Shown here piece by piece: positions 33,438-44,760 of a stretch of DNA of 64,000 bases (the first letter of the stretch is position 1; each line of letters begins with the position of its first letter). The DNA lies in the NCBI GenBank assembly GCA_015501585.1, contig JADNRY010000151.1, positions 22,501 through 86,500 on the forward strand, in the 5' to 3' direction. Both the position numbers and the translations under genes were made by a program. The notes under the pieces are model-generated. The model did not search any database and was not told where the DNA came from. It saw only the letters and a program-made list of their open reading frames with translations. Source of the DNA: Rhodocollybia butyracea (Eukaryota; Basidiomycota; Agaricomycetes; Agaricales; Omphalotaceae).

Positions 33438-33504
33438 TACGATTGAGCGGGAGTTCCAGGAATAAAAGTACTACTTTTATTACTGGAACTCCCGCTCAAT
33501 CGTA
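33438..33504. repeat. Near-perfect 67-bp palindrome
   Basis: TACGATTGAGCGGGAGTTCC at the left is matched by its complement at the right (GGAACTCCCGCTCAATCGTA), with a 33-bp stem, one mismatch and almost no loop. The homologous place upstream of family A copy 3 lacks it, so it was inserted or grew locally. A minimal foldback element is possible. Confidence 0.75.
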
Positions 33505-34140
33505 AGCAGTCTCTGAATGAGCTTGGTACTATTGGACTCTGCAATGAGGCGAGATGTCTCCTGAGTCTTTCAGACCATGTGCTATGATCTGTGAGCTGTC
33601 CAACGCAACCATGGTTGCGCAGGGTTGTGCACCTTGGCCGAATTCCAAATTTAAAATGCCTTCATTGCCAAGTCATAAGTACTACAACTTAAAGTACAAG
33701 GTCATACAAGGTCATACACTGTCAGTAAGTCATAATCAAGATCACAGTACACCCTGCTCTGTCGACGCCAAATGCTCCACCCTTATCTGTGCTCTGCACC
33801 GCTCTGCATGGGACCGAACAGGTCACAAGCGAGCCGGGAAAATGATTGTTTCATGTCCGAGTCATAATATGAATATGGTGGAGAACCTTAGGCAAACCTC
33901 GGGGAGAACTAACGATGTCCTTGTTCAGGTATGAACAAAATGAAAATCGCGTCAAAAAGCGTTGACATAAAGATACTCTCAGTCTCTCAAGCCTCGTTCA
34001 CTTGCAGTCAATACAAGCAGTTGCCGAAGAAAAAAGTTGTTCGGGTCCCTCGGGTCGAGAAAAGGCCAGGGTCGAATCCGAGAATAACAGGCTGACGGCC
34101 AAATCTAGAAGTAGTACTCAGCTGAAAAGAATCACATCGC
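33505..34140. other. Intergenic, nothing recognised
   Basis: Homologous in its first part to about 47376-47525 (CATGGTTGCGCAGGG-type block), thus part of the duplicated family A upstream region. No gene is supported. Confidence 0.4.
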
Positions 34141-34362
34141 GGGATATGTTATAACCTGGTTATAACTAAAGTTGCCATGAAGTAGCAACAGTGTGTCTAT
34201 CCGAACGTCACCGCAGCTAGGCAGTCGACCGTCTCCAAGGATAAAGTCCCGGTAGTTAGCAGAGAGGTCAAGTAAGAGGGGGATTGAACAGCGGTTTAGA
34301 GCCTACGAAACCTCTCATCAAGGAGCTACCGCTAGCTTGAACTCCTGCACTTCTAGTGTCTT

Positions 34363-35100
34363 GACAAGTTATGCGAACAACAAATTTCAAAATACATACT
34401 ACAATAAAGTGATTCAGTAGAGCTTTTCACAACAGAAATGGCCATACATACTCAGTATCAACTGTTTGTGATAAGTATTGCACCACCGACGGCTTGGCAA
34501 GTTATACAATAATCAAAATATGCAACATAATAAAATCATTCACTACAACTTTGCGCACCAGAAATGGCCATTGGCCACTATACTCAGTATGAACTGTTTG
34601 TGATAAGTATTGCAACACCCAACCGACGTCTTGGCAAGTCATGCGAACTTGAATAAAATATGTACTACAATAAAGTCATTGAATACAACCTTTTGCAACA
34701 GAAATGGTCATACATACTGTACCATTTCGAGCACTTCGTAAGGGGTGTGACCTGTGACCCCACCTCCCGAGATAAAATTTCGTAAGATCCCACTTGTATG
34801 TGTGACCCGTACGAAAATTAGTAGTGCGCCACAGGCGCCAGAAAAAAATTAGTACATGTAGCGCTGGTGACTCAAATTTTTTTTGTAAGGTCCCTCCAAT
34901 ACCTGTGACCATGTGTGACCTTTCGGACGATCCGGGTCCCTTGTGACCAGTGACTTACGAATTGCTCGAAATGGTACAGTACTCAGTATTGATGTTTATG
35001 ATACATATTGTGTTATACACATCAGTGCTGATCAGAAATGGCCTTATGTACTTACTACTTACTGTTTCTGATATACATCCATTTGTTCAAGTTTCAGAAA
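34363..35100. repeat. Tandem repeat of about 125 bp, unit 1
   Basis: Three to four diverged repeats share CTTGGCAAGTTATGCGAACA, ACAGAAATGGCCATACATAC and ACTGTTTGTGATAAGTATTG. The tract lies just past the 3' end of family B copy 1, and a matching tract lies past copy 2 (38807-39350). Confidence 0.7.
34717..34979. mobile_element. 263-bp MITE with TA target duplication
   Basis: Terminal inverted repeat CTGTACCATTTCGAGCA at the left and its complement at the right, flanked by TA (34715-34716, 34980-34981). Neighbouring repeat units read CATACATACTCAG with no insertion, giving a clear empty site. It has no coding capacity. Stowaway/Tc1-mariner-like by structure. Confidence 0.82.
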
Positions 35101-35156
35101 GCAAAAAATCATATTTTCATAGTATACAAGAAGGAATTATTGATAAAAGTGTCCAT

Positions 35157-36366
35157 TTAGCACTTCAGATGACACTCCCGGCAAAAGTAAAGTGTCTTTG
35201 CTGCAACTCCTCTTCCATACAGCGCAGCAGCCTTATGCTCCAGGGTTTTAAACTTCCCACAAAAGAGCTGATATGTCCCAACCACTAACCAGGCATAGGC
35301 TATATCTCCAGGATGCTTCTTTAAAACTTCCTTCCATATTTCACGATGCTCATTCATCCATCCTCCTCCCCTCAAAACAGTCAAGTCCTGTGAACGTTCA
35401 GCATAATTTCCCGACAATATTGGTCCATCATAGTCCTTTTTATCCACCTCGTCAAAATTAAACCAGTGTTGACACCAACGGCACCGCAGCTGACATGCGG
35501 TGGAGGGGTTGTAAAATGCAGGCTCTTCATTCTTCTCCGAGTAGACAATTTTGCCTGATTTCTTTGTAGTTTGTGGCACCTTGATTTCGGCCCGTATGTA
35601 ATATGTCTCATTACCAACCCATGGCTCATTGACATCCATTACTCCAAAATCTGGCCTTGCTGGAACCAAATCAAGGATATCTATCGCAGATATTAAAGAC
35701 ACAAATAAGTGATACTAGAAAGTAAATAAACATACAGATAATATCAATAAGCCGGTACACATCTACTTTGGCGACATCAAAAAGCTTGTACTCTCCAGTT
35801 TTTGGTTCCAGCACCCTTGCGTCTGGCTTTGGAAGATAGTATCTGAGAACATTAAGTGATATAAATCAAAATTAAAAAACCTTACTAACCTTTTATTCAA
35901 GTCTTCAAACCGAGCAAACCAGCCCAACTTCACCAAAATGCCAAATGCCCTGGTCATTCTGATGCCTTTTACAATTCCTATGTGCCCCTTATGCATCAAC
36001 TCCTTCTCAGTATAGGCTCCAGCAGGCTCAATCGCCTCAGGGCAGGTGATAACACTATACCATTATATTTGAGTTGGTCACAAAAATCTAAAAAGGACTT
36101 ACCAATCCCCCACTGCAAAGGTAAAGAAGCCATAACGAAACTCCGTCCGCATTTTTGGGTATGAATCCTTAGGCTTAGAAGCATTAGCATAAGCAGTATC
36201 CAACTTTTTGTTGGGTGGTGGGGCACTGGAGTGTCTAACAGTGGGATCCAATTTGTACACCTGAACCTCTTCCACTGGAGCCCCTTGAGCCACTTCCTTT
36301 TCCCTTCCAGCTTCAGCAGCAGCAACCTGGTTGTAAGGAGTAGCATGGTAGCAGTGATAAATGCAC
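35157..36366 (-). CDS. Family B protein copy 1, unrecognised, N-terminus damaged
   Basis: Four exons read from about 36366 to TAA/TGA at 35157 with introns near 36053-36100, 35843-35890 and 35692-35740. Segments: DPTVRHSSAPPPNKKLDTAY; TEFRYGFFTFAVGDW; MHKGHIGIVKGIRMTRAFGI; LVPARPDFGVMDVNEPWVGN; a Cys-rich CQLRCRWCQHWF; YAERSQDLTVLRGGGWMNEH; and a final CRECHLKC. The Cys pattern could bind zinc or form disulfides. I recognise no family. Compared with copy 2 the region that encodes a hydrophobic N-terminus is shortened and frameshifted, and no ATG stands at the expected start (TTG instead), so secretion of this copy is doubtful. Confidence 0.55.
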
Positions 36367-36420
36367 AAAGAAAAGTTTCAATAGATGGTGATGGTTCAAG
36401 ATCAAGAGAGGTTGGTGACA

Positions 36421-36460
36421 TGACGTCACATATATATATAGACCTTAACCCTAACCCTAA
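36421..36460 (-). promoter_or_regulatory. Promoter of family B copy 1: CRE, TATA, telomere-like box
   Basis: On the minus strand, in order toward the gene: TTAGGGTTAGGGTTAAGG (36443-36460), a TATATATATA tract (36431-36440) and the palindrome TGACGTCA (36421-36428). The same three motifs with the same spacing precede copy 2. Confidence 0.6.
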
Positions 36461-36935
36461 TGTATGTGGTATTGTCTAGTGTCACTTGGGTCTCGTAAAA
36501 CTCTCAACACTTATTAGGTAGTCATTTTGGCAAACGAGACCGCACGGCGATGACGTTGTGGCATCTCACTCTTTCTGCACTTAGTCTTGGCATCAGCGGT
36601 GCTCAGTGCCGCTCTCAGCAAGCTATCAGTCAGCTCGCCCTTTGTTCTTTCTCACTTCGAATCAATAATTATGTCGGCTATCACATCGCCACACAGCCAT
36701 TTCCATTAAACGTGTACTTCATGGCCCATGAATTTTTAAGAATAGTAGCTAGAGTCAAGTTTAGTCGTAACAGAATGAGGCGAGGAAAAGGCGAGGCAAA
36801 AGATTGATATGAGAATGGAACAAGCGAAATTAAGTAAGTACTGTACTGCGCAAAGCCTCGTGTAGTTTAAGATTCGGGGTAAAATTAGAGAACAGCATCA
36901 CTGTGAGGCATGTTCCAAATCCTCATGTCCTTCCA

Positions 36936-37501
36936 CTAACGCATCTCCGAAAACTTCATTCTACCGCCGGCCCTTGCTTCCGAAGTTGCAGGCCCAAGAC
37001 TAATGACCAACGCATCGTTTAAGACGACTTCTGCAGCCTGAAAGAATTTGGGAATCGTGCCAGCGCCGTCGGCCGATTTGTCCGGGAAGTAGAAAAATGT
37101 GTAGCAAGAGGCCCTAAAAACACAGAAGAAGAGAGGTTGGGCGGACAATGGTTTGTGAAGCATAAGGCAAGGAGAAAATGGTAACCTGGGTACAGCGTCG
37201 CTGTAGAAGTGGTTGGGCAAGCGATAGGACATTGGTTTTGGACCAGCCCGTGGACCTGCAATGTGAAGGAGATGTGGGAGGATAGAAAGCTGCCAACACA
37301 AGGTGAAAAGGCTGGCGCTGGGCGCTCAAAAAGATGAATAGGCGCCAAAATAACAGTAATGGCACAATTCGGACCGTAAACCGGACTGTCTTTTTTTTCT
37401 GCACGAAGAGCAGCACCTTTCAATATGCAACCACCGCAATGTGATTCTTTGAGCTGATCGTCTGTCAATATATCGCTCGTCTTGTTGCAAGGTGAACTCA
37501 T
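36936..37501 (-). pseudogene. Unrecognised gene fragment upstream of HMG copy ii
   Basis: Possible exons on the minus strand: from ATG at 37501 (MSSPCNKTSDILTDDQLKES) to about 37263, then YRLPNHFYSDAVPR around 37225 and GAGTIPKFFQAAEVVLNDAL near 37050, ending at 36936; GT-AG introns would join some of them. The block is homologous to the region upstream of the intact HMG gene (about 49255-49450) and to 41230-41860, where the frames are lost. It may be a remnant of a divergently transcribed neighbour of the HMG gene, or chance frames in promoter DNA. Confidence 0.3.
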
Positions 37502-38420
37502 TGTTTGGCGTGTTTTAGCCGTCCACTGCGTCAGTTTGGCAGCGGTCGGAACATATTATTAGTACGTCGCTCGCAATTTCGCGATTCCTTGCCATGGTTT
37601 GATTCTGTATATCACACAGTGTTCAAAACATTTTTATCATCGCCTTTCTCAACCAGTTATTATTTTAATCAGCGATCAAGCTTCAAGCTTCAAGATTTGG
37701 GGTTAGATATCTAGATCTTTTAGATCTTAGAGTCGCGGGCTGGAATTTGGTAGCGGAAAGAAGATGTGTCTATCGAGACTCGACAGTCATACTCTGACTC
37801 ATGAACTCCTGGATTTTCCATATTCGATCATCTCTAATCTCCAGTTACCCACTTGGCTCGTTACACCGACTGTACGTCCCGACAAACCCACAGGCCTCAA
37901 ACAGACACTTTCCTCATCCCGCTACAGCTACCACCCCTCGTCTGCGAGACCAGCACAATGCAAACGAGGGAACTCCTGGCCCAGGCATCTCTTCGGGTAC
38001 AAGGAGCATACAGCCTTTAACACACCTCTACCAGCAACGCGTCTAGCCCCTACGCCAGCACTTGCCACCGTCGAGGGCCACATCTACAATACTCCGTCAC
38101 AAGTTGTATCCTGTGGTATCCTGAAGCGATGGTCCAGCATGTCTTATGTTGTAGAGATGGACGCCCCTATCCGCGTACCGAGTATGTTTTATACCGCGTA
38201 TCACCTTCGAATTCCCGCCCACCTATGTTTATTGATCTGTGGTTCCTATTGCATCCCCAAGTTCGAAGCATGCTCACAGTACGCATTCGGCGATGGCGTG
38301 GCGAGGCTGCCGGTGTGCGAGGCGCTTGATGGGGTGTCTGCTGTGGCCAATTTCGGAGAAGGATTTTAGAATCAAGAGATTAGGAGGGGCGTGAAGAGCG
38401 TGGATTAGTTGAGTTTAGGA
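37502..38420 (+). pseudogene. Decayed 5' copy of the HMG-box gene (copy ii)
   Basis: Matches the intact gene's 5' region: CGGTCGGAAC and GTACGTCGCTCGC (compare 49504-49525), GAGATTTGGGG-like block, GGAAAGAAG before the first exon, GCAAACGAGGGAAC at 37960 (compare 50161), and CCCGCCCACCTATGTTTATT at about 38215, where the HMG box would begin. The region after the box is absent. Frames are broken and the DNA-binding domain is not preserved. Confidence 0.6.
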
Positions 38421-38806
38421 CGTCAGACGAGGGGTGGTTCTGGTGACAAGATATACTGTCCCCGTGACTGTCAATGGAACAAAACAGCTTCAGTGGTGCG
38501 AGTAGAAGTGCAAGGTGCATGGCCCTTGCGCACTTTTAAACATAGAGGTTGTCCATAATCATAAACCATAACATTGCGGGATATGTTATAACCTGGTTAT
38601 AACTAAAGTTGCCATGAAGTAGCAGCAGTGTGTCTATCCGAACGTCACCGCAGCTAGGCAGTTGACCGTTTCCAAGGATAAAGTCCCGGTAGTTAGCAGA
38701 GAGGTCAGCTAGTAAGGGGGGAATTGAACAGCGGTTTAGAGCCTACGAAATCTCTCATCAAGAAGCTACCGCTAGCTTGAACTCCTGCACTTCTAGCGTC
38801 TTGACA

Positions 38807-39350
38807 AGTTATGCGAACAACAAATTTCAAAATACATACTACAATAAAGTGATTCAGTAGAGCTTTTCGCAACAGAAATGGCCATACATACTCAGTATCA
38901 ACCGTTTGTGATAAGTATTGCAACACCGGACCGACGGCTTGGCAAGTTATGCAATGTAACATAATAAAATCATTCACTACAACTTTGCGCACCAGAAATG
39001 GCCACTAGTACTCAGTATCAACTGTTTGTGACTTGGTTTGTGATAAGTATTGTAACACCGAACTGACGTCTTGGCAAGTTATGCGAACAATAAAATATGT
39101 ACTACAATAAATTTAATTCAATACAAGCTTCAATTGCAACAAGGATGGTCATACATGTTCAGTAATAATATCAGTATCAACTGTTTATGATACATATTGT
39201 GACACCTGACCAATGTCTTAGCAAGTTATACAATAAACAAAATACATAACATAATTGAACAATTATACACATTGTTTCTGATCAGAAATGGCCTTATGTA
39301 CTTACTACTTACTGTTTCTGATATAGCCATTTGTTCAAGTTTCAGAAAGC
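38807..39350. repeat. Tandem repeat of about 125 bp, unit 2
   Basis: Four diverged copies of the same unit as at 34363-35100 but without the MITE, ending just before the family B copy 2 stop. Confidence 0.7.
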
Positions 39351-39404
39351 AAAAAATCATATTTTCATAGTATACAAAAAGGAATTATTGATAAAAGTGT
39401 CCAT

Positions 39405-40649
39405 TCAGCACTTCAGATGACACTCCCGGCAAAAGTAAAGTGTCCTTGCTGCAACTCCTCTTCCATACAGCGCAGCAGCCTTATGCTCCAGGGTTCTAAA
39501 CTTCCCACAGAAGAGCTGATATGTCCCAACCACTAACCAGGCATAGGTTATATCTCCAGGATGCTTCTTTAAAACTTCCTTCCATATTTCACGATGCTTA
39601 TTCATCCATCCTCCTCCCCTCAAAACAGTCAAGTCCTGTGAACGTTCAGCATAATTTCCCGACAATATTGGTCCATCATAGTCCTTTTTATCCACCTCGT
39701 CAAAATTAAACCAGTGTCGACACCAACGGCACCACAGCTGACATGATGTGGAGGGGTTGTAAAATGCATGCTCTTCATTCTTCTCTGAGTAGACAGTTTT
39801 GCCTGGTTTCTTTGTAGTTTGTGGCACCTTGATTTCGGCCCGTATGTAATATGTCTCATTACCAATCCATGGCTCATTGACATCCATTACTCCAAAGTCT
39901 GGCCTTGCTGGAACCAAGTCAAGGACATCTATTGCAGATATTAAAGACACAAATAAGTGATACTAGCAAGTAGATAAACATACAGATGATATCAACAAGC
40001 CGGCACACACCAACTTCGGCAACACCAAAAAGTTCGTACTCTCCAGTTTTTGGTTCCAGCACCCTTGCGTCTGGCTTTGGAAGATAGTATCTGGGAAAAT
40101 TAAGTGATATAAATCAAAATTATAAAACCTCACTAACCTTTTGTTCAAGTCTTCAAAACGAGCGAACCAGCCCAACTTTACCAAAATTCCAAATGCCCTG
40201 GTCATTCTGATGCCTTTTACAATTCCTATGTGCCCCTTATGCATCAACTCCTTCTCAGTATAACCTCCAGCAGGCTCAATTGCCTCAGGGCAGGCGATAA
40301 CACTATACCATTATATTTGAGTTGGTCACAAAAATCTAAAAAGGACTTACCAATCCCCCACTGCAAAGGTAAAGAAGTCATAACGAAACTCCGTCCGCAT
40401 TTTTGGGTATGAATCCTTAGGCTTAGAAGCATTAGCAAAAGCAGTATCCATCTTTTTGTTGGGTGGTGGGACACTGGAGTGTCTAACAGTGGGATCCAAT
40501 TTGTACATCTGAACCTCTTCCCCTGGAGCCTCTTGAGCCACTTCCTTTTCCTTTCCAGCTTCAGCAGCAGCAACCTGGTTGTAGGGAGCAATGTTTTGAG
40601 CAGTAGAAGACATGATAGCAGTGATAAATGCTATCACTAAAAGTTTCAA
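39405..40649 (-). CDS. Family B protein copy 2, unrecognised
   Basis: Same four-exon structure as 35157-36366 and nearly the same protein (for example LVPARPDFGVMDVNEPWIGN, CQLWCRWCRHWF, CRECHLKC). One Cys of the first cluster is now Trp. The N-terminal codons give a good hydrophobic segment (KLLVIAFITAIMSSTAQ), like a signal peptide, but the codon where Met is expected is TTG and an in-frame stop lies upstream. The first ATG in frame is 12 codons further and would leave little of the signal. Either the start was lost in both copies or translation starts at a non-AUG codon. Confidence 0.58.
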
Positions 40650-40692
40650 AAAGTAGATGGTGATGGTTCAAGATCAAGAGAGGTTGGTGATA

Positions 40693-40730
40693 TGACGTCA
40701 CATATATATAAACCTTAACCCTAACCCTAA
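40693..40730 (-). promoter_or_regulatory. Promoter of family B copy 2: CRE, TATA, telomere-like box
   Basis: TGACGTCA at 40693-40700, a TATATATA tract at 40703-40710 and TTAGGGTTAGGGTTAAGG (minus) at 40713-40730, exactly as in copy 1. Confidence 0.6.
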
Positions 40731-41859
40731 TGTATGTGGTATTGTCTACGCGTAAATTTCAGTGCAGTAAGTGTCACTTAGGTTTCGCAAAACTCTCGGC
40801 ACTTATTAGGTAGTGATTTTGGCAAACGAGACCGCACGTCGATGAGGTTGTGGCCTCTCGCTCTTTCTGCGCTTAGTCTCATCAGCGGTGCGGTGAGATC
40901 GCTCAGTGCCGCCCTCAGCAAGCTCTCAGTTAGCTCGCCTTTTGTTCTTTCTCACTTCGAGTCGATAATTAAGTCGTTTATCGCCTCGCCACACAGCCAT
41001 TGCCATTAAACGTGTACTTCATGCCTCGGAAGCCCTCGTGAATTTTTAAGAATAGCTAGAGTCAAATTTAGTCGTAACAGAATGAGGCGAGGCAAAGGCG
41101 AGGCAAAAGATCGATATGAGAATGGAACAAGCGAAATTAAGTAAGTACTGTACTGCGCAAAGCCTCGTGTAGTTTAAGATTCGGGGTAAAATTAGAGAAC
41201 AACATCACTGTGAGGCATGCTCCAACTATCCTCATGTTCTTCCATGTTCTTCCGCTAACACATCTCCGGAAACTTCATCTACCGCCGGCCCTTGCTTCCG
41301 AAGTCGCAGGCCCCACCAAGACTAACGACCAGCGCATCGTCCAAGACGACTGAGTTGGGAGAACAATGGTTTACGGGTTTACGAAGCACAAGGCAAGGAG
41401 AAAACGGTAACAGGCTGGGTACAGCGTGTAGATTCTAGAAGCAGTGGTTAGATGTGCTCAAGCGATTGAGTTTGGACCAGCCCGTGGACCTGCAATGTGA
41501 AGGAGATGTGGGAGGATAGAAAGCCGCCAACCTGATCAACGCAAGACGCAAAGGCTGGCGCTGGATAGTTGAGTCAAGGCGGGGCGTTGCGGAGGCTATA
41601 CCTTCAGCGCTCGAAAAGATGAATAGGCGCCAAATTCAATTATAGTAATGCCGCGATTCGGACCGTAAACTGGATTGCGCTTTTCTTTCTTTGCAACGGC
41701 CAGCTCGAAGGAGCGACACCTTTAAATATGCGGCGACCGCGATGTGATTCTTTCAGCTGATCGCCTGTGGATATATTGCTCGTCTTGTTCTCGAAAAACT
41801 CTTTTTCTTTTACGGTTGCTTCTGGCTGCAAGGTGAAGGAGCTTGTATCGAAAGCTAAC

Positions 41860-42752
41860 TCATTGTTTGGCGTGTTTTAGTCGAAAAAGCAGTCAGTTTG
41901 GCAGCGGTCGGAACATAATATTAGTACGTCGCTCGCGATTTCGCGTTTCCTTGCCGTGGTTTGATTATGTATATCACACAAAGTATTCAAAACGTCTATT
42001 TCTATCGCCTTCCTCAACCAGTTACTACATATCCCCAATCGGCGATCGAGATTTGGGGGGTTAGAGTTGCGGGCTGGAATCTGGTAGCGGAAGGAAGATA
42101 AGTCTGTCGACAGTCGTACTCATGGAATCTTTTCCATCGATCATCTCTAATCTTCAGTTACCCACTTGGCTCGTTACATCGACTGTACGTCCCGAAAAAC
42201 TACGACAAAGCTACAGGCCTCAAACAGAACCAGTACTACACTTTCCTCATCCCGCTACAACTACCACCTCTCGTCTGCGAGACCGGCCCAATGCAGACGA
42301 AGGAACTCCTGGCATCACTTCGGGTACATGCGATGCAGAGACCCACGGAGAAGATAGGCACAGCACTTCAGCACTGTCAGCCCTTAACGTGCCTTCACCA
42401 GCAACGCGTCTAGCCCCTACACCAGTACTACTCGCCCCCGTCGACGGCCACACCTACGATCCTGACCAGTCGCCCGCGGTCCCGTAACTGGTGTGCCGAC
42501 TACTCCGTCACAAGTGGTATCCTGTGGTATCCTGAACCGATGATCCAGCATGTCTTACGTTGTAGAGATGAACGACCCTTTCCGCGTACCAAATATGTTT
42601 TATACCGCGTATCATCTTCGAATTCCCGCCCACCTATCTTAATTGATCTGTGGTTCCTATTGCGTCCCCAAGTTCAAAGCATGCTCACAGTACGCATTCG
42701 AGAATGCCATGGTGAGACTGCCGGTGTGGGAGGCGCTTAAGGGAGTGTCTGC
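41860..42752 (+). pseudogene. Decayed 5' copy of the HMG-box gene (copy iii)
   Basis: Parallel to 37502-38420: GGCGTGTTTTAG, GCAGCGGTCGGAAC, GGCGATCGAGATTTGGGG (compare 49650-49670), CTACCACCTCTCGTCTGCGA (42264, compare 50130), and CCCGCCCACCTATCTTAATT at about 42625 in place of the HMG box start. It is closer to the intact gene around 42264-42310 than copy ii. Frames are broken. Confidence 0.6.
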
Positions 42753-43350
42753 ATCTGTACGTACATAAATCGTTCTTTTTTAGATCTTTTAGCGTAGCCT
42801 AATACAGCTTAGTACTTTGTCGTGCAATTGTTTGCTTATCTGAGGACTACAAGAAGGATACCAACGAAAGTGACACAATATGCTTATAATATGCCCTACG
42901 TCGCGCGAGGCGATGTTCGCAAAACCGGTTACTTCTTCGTGAAACACGAATAGTCACTCTTCTGGATGTGGAGAAAGGGGCTTTGCGCAAAGTTAACATG
43001 TCCGTGTAACTGTTAACACACCAGTGCGCTCAACACGCGTTCAAATTCTCAGTACGCCACATGGTGGCAGCGACTCCAAAGTTGGGGCTTACACGAAGAA
43101 ACCAAGAAAAGTTACCGCCGAACCAGCGAGATACTGGTAGTACCATATAAGATACGTAGATGACGATAAGCTGCTTGTCTAAAACACTCGTTAGGTCATA
43201 CGATGTTGTCTTATACGCTTTAAGTGGTCCTCAGCCTGACTGAGGCAAAAAATACGCTCACAGTGTGAACTACAACGACAGAGTCTACAAGATTCTTCTA
43301 TTTCAGCCAGAGCTTAGTCCAGCGAGGGGCAGTGTACATATGAATTCGTC
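42753..43350. other. 3' flank of family A copy 2
   Basis: No gene is supported. GACACAATATG...GCCCTACGTCG-type blocks at about 42873-42905 match 31309-31342 (downstream of HMG copy i), showing that HMG fragment plus family A moved as one block. Confidence 0.5.
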
Positions 43351-44660
43351 CTATTGCATATGTAGGAGCATACGCTCAATTTTCGCGCCAAACGCATCCA
43401 TCTTACCCACCCACTCTTGAGCTATTGGTCCGTCGGCGGGCCTACCCATCAGTGGATTTATTTCAGGATATGACCCAATGAGTGCCAGCCCCTTTCCCTG
43501 TGTTGGCACTGTTGATATTGGCTTTCCAATGCCCATATGATAGGTATGCTTGTGAACACCTGTCGTTCCAGGGATTACGTAGGCTAGCAAAACATATATG
43601 AGGCACGCAAAGAAAACCAGATTCGGGAGCAAGTACTCACAACCTTCTTCTATCCACCCATAACAACTTGAAGCCGCAGTCTTACTTAAACAGCGCGCGT
43701 CACCTCCAAAGAACTTGAAGTAAAACGGTCCCAATTTGCCAGCCGATTTTGGTTTTCCTTCATAGGTTACCGTTTTTCCGGCCAAGTTAAGCATCTCGTT
43801 GATGTACGGAGTCATGACTTTTTGAAGGGAGCTTGGAGGGTTTTCTAAGATTTTCCAAGGTCGACCGTTTTCGATATCTATGAAGGTCACGGTAGGTACC
43901 TGACAATATGTATGCAGGTTAGGTAAACTTTACGATCACCCAGTGGCAAACACTTACTGCCAGAAATGGCTCTGTCGACTCTACTGCCCCTGTTCGTGGT
44001 ACACCTGGGATCCGATGCTCCTTGTTAGACTCAGTCCTAATGTCCTGCCATTCTTTTTTGGTCAGCGCATGATCGCGAGCCCTCAGAGGATAAACCCCCT
44101 TGCAGGCAGCTATGCCGTCGTGGTCTGGCAGTCCTGCGGTAATGCCAATATAGTCTACCATGGCGGCAAAATGGGTAGGCATTGTCTTCGCTTTGAGAGG
44201 AATGGAACCTACCAAAGCGTATATGAGGAACGCAAAGAAATCCAAATACAGGTACAATTACTCACGACCTTGTGCTCTCCACGCAAAACACGGAGCGTGC
44301 AAAGGGCAGTGGGGTCCTCCTGTTAATTTTAAATAAACCCATAGCCGATCCCCTTCTGGCTCGTATGAACCGCGGTAGACCCATACTACGCCTTTCATAT
44401 TCAAAGCTTCGTTGATCTGTCGAACAAAATTTGATGGAACTTCTTGGTTGCCCAGTTTCTCTGTACCTGTTCGAGGGTCAAGGAAGGTCATGGTGGGTGG
44501 TGGTTGCTTGACCTATCTGGGTATTGAGCATAGCACGATTACCGTAGCCAACACTTACAGGCGGCTGCTCCAAGGCCTGCCCGGCTCGTACGGCGAGTCG
44601 TAGAGAGGACACAGCAAGTAGAGAGTTGGCTATGAACATGAGGAGAAGAGCAGAGCGCAT
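43351..44660 (-). CDS. Secreted two-repeat protein, family A copy 2
   Basis: ATG at 44660 starts a signal peptide (MRSALLLMFIANSLLAVSSL). Five exons join into one frame ending TAG at 43351. Domain 1 has QINEALNMKGVVWVYRGS and LKLTGGPHCPLHAPCFAW; domain 2 has YINEMLNLAGKTVTYEGK and KFFGGDARC...SSCYGW; a linker contains VDYIGITAGLPDHDGIAAC and IPGVPRTGAV; the tail reads MGIGKPISTVPTQGKG and ends with KIERMLLHMQ. This is the only family A copy in which I see no frame break, so it is the best candidate for a working gene. Cys pairs in each domain and the signal peptide point to an extracellular protein. No known family is recognised. Confidence 0.7.
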
Positions 44661-44760
44661 TTTTGTGAATTGTGTAGAATAGTATTGGAAGGCAGATTGA
44701 CCAGCAAACTGTCTTTGAGTTGGGTGACTGAACCGGCAGGGCTACTGCAACATTCCATTC

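Larger units (their letters stand above)
34139..38574. repeat. Segmental duplication unit 1
   Basis: Starts GCGGGATATGTTATAACCTG, identical to the start of unit 2 at 38576. Both units contain in order: a tandem-repeat tract, a family B gene, its promoter with telomere-like motif, a spacer with homology to the HMG upstream region, and a decayed HMG 5' copy. Unit 1 has in addition a MITE at 34717-34979. Confidence 0.8.
38575..42752. repeat. Segmental duplication unit 2
   Basis: Direct tandem partner of 34139-38574, with homology from GCGGGATATGTTATAACCTG through the end of the HMG-derived block (GCCGGTGTGGGAGGCGCTT). Beyond it, homology switches to the region downstream of HMG copy i (about 31290), which leads into family A copies. 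Confidence 0.8.

Noticed and set aside
36443..40730. Chromosome end or telomere
   Set aside because: Only two to three TTAGGG-like units, in the same promoter position in both duplicates, with genes on either side.
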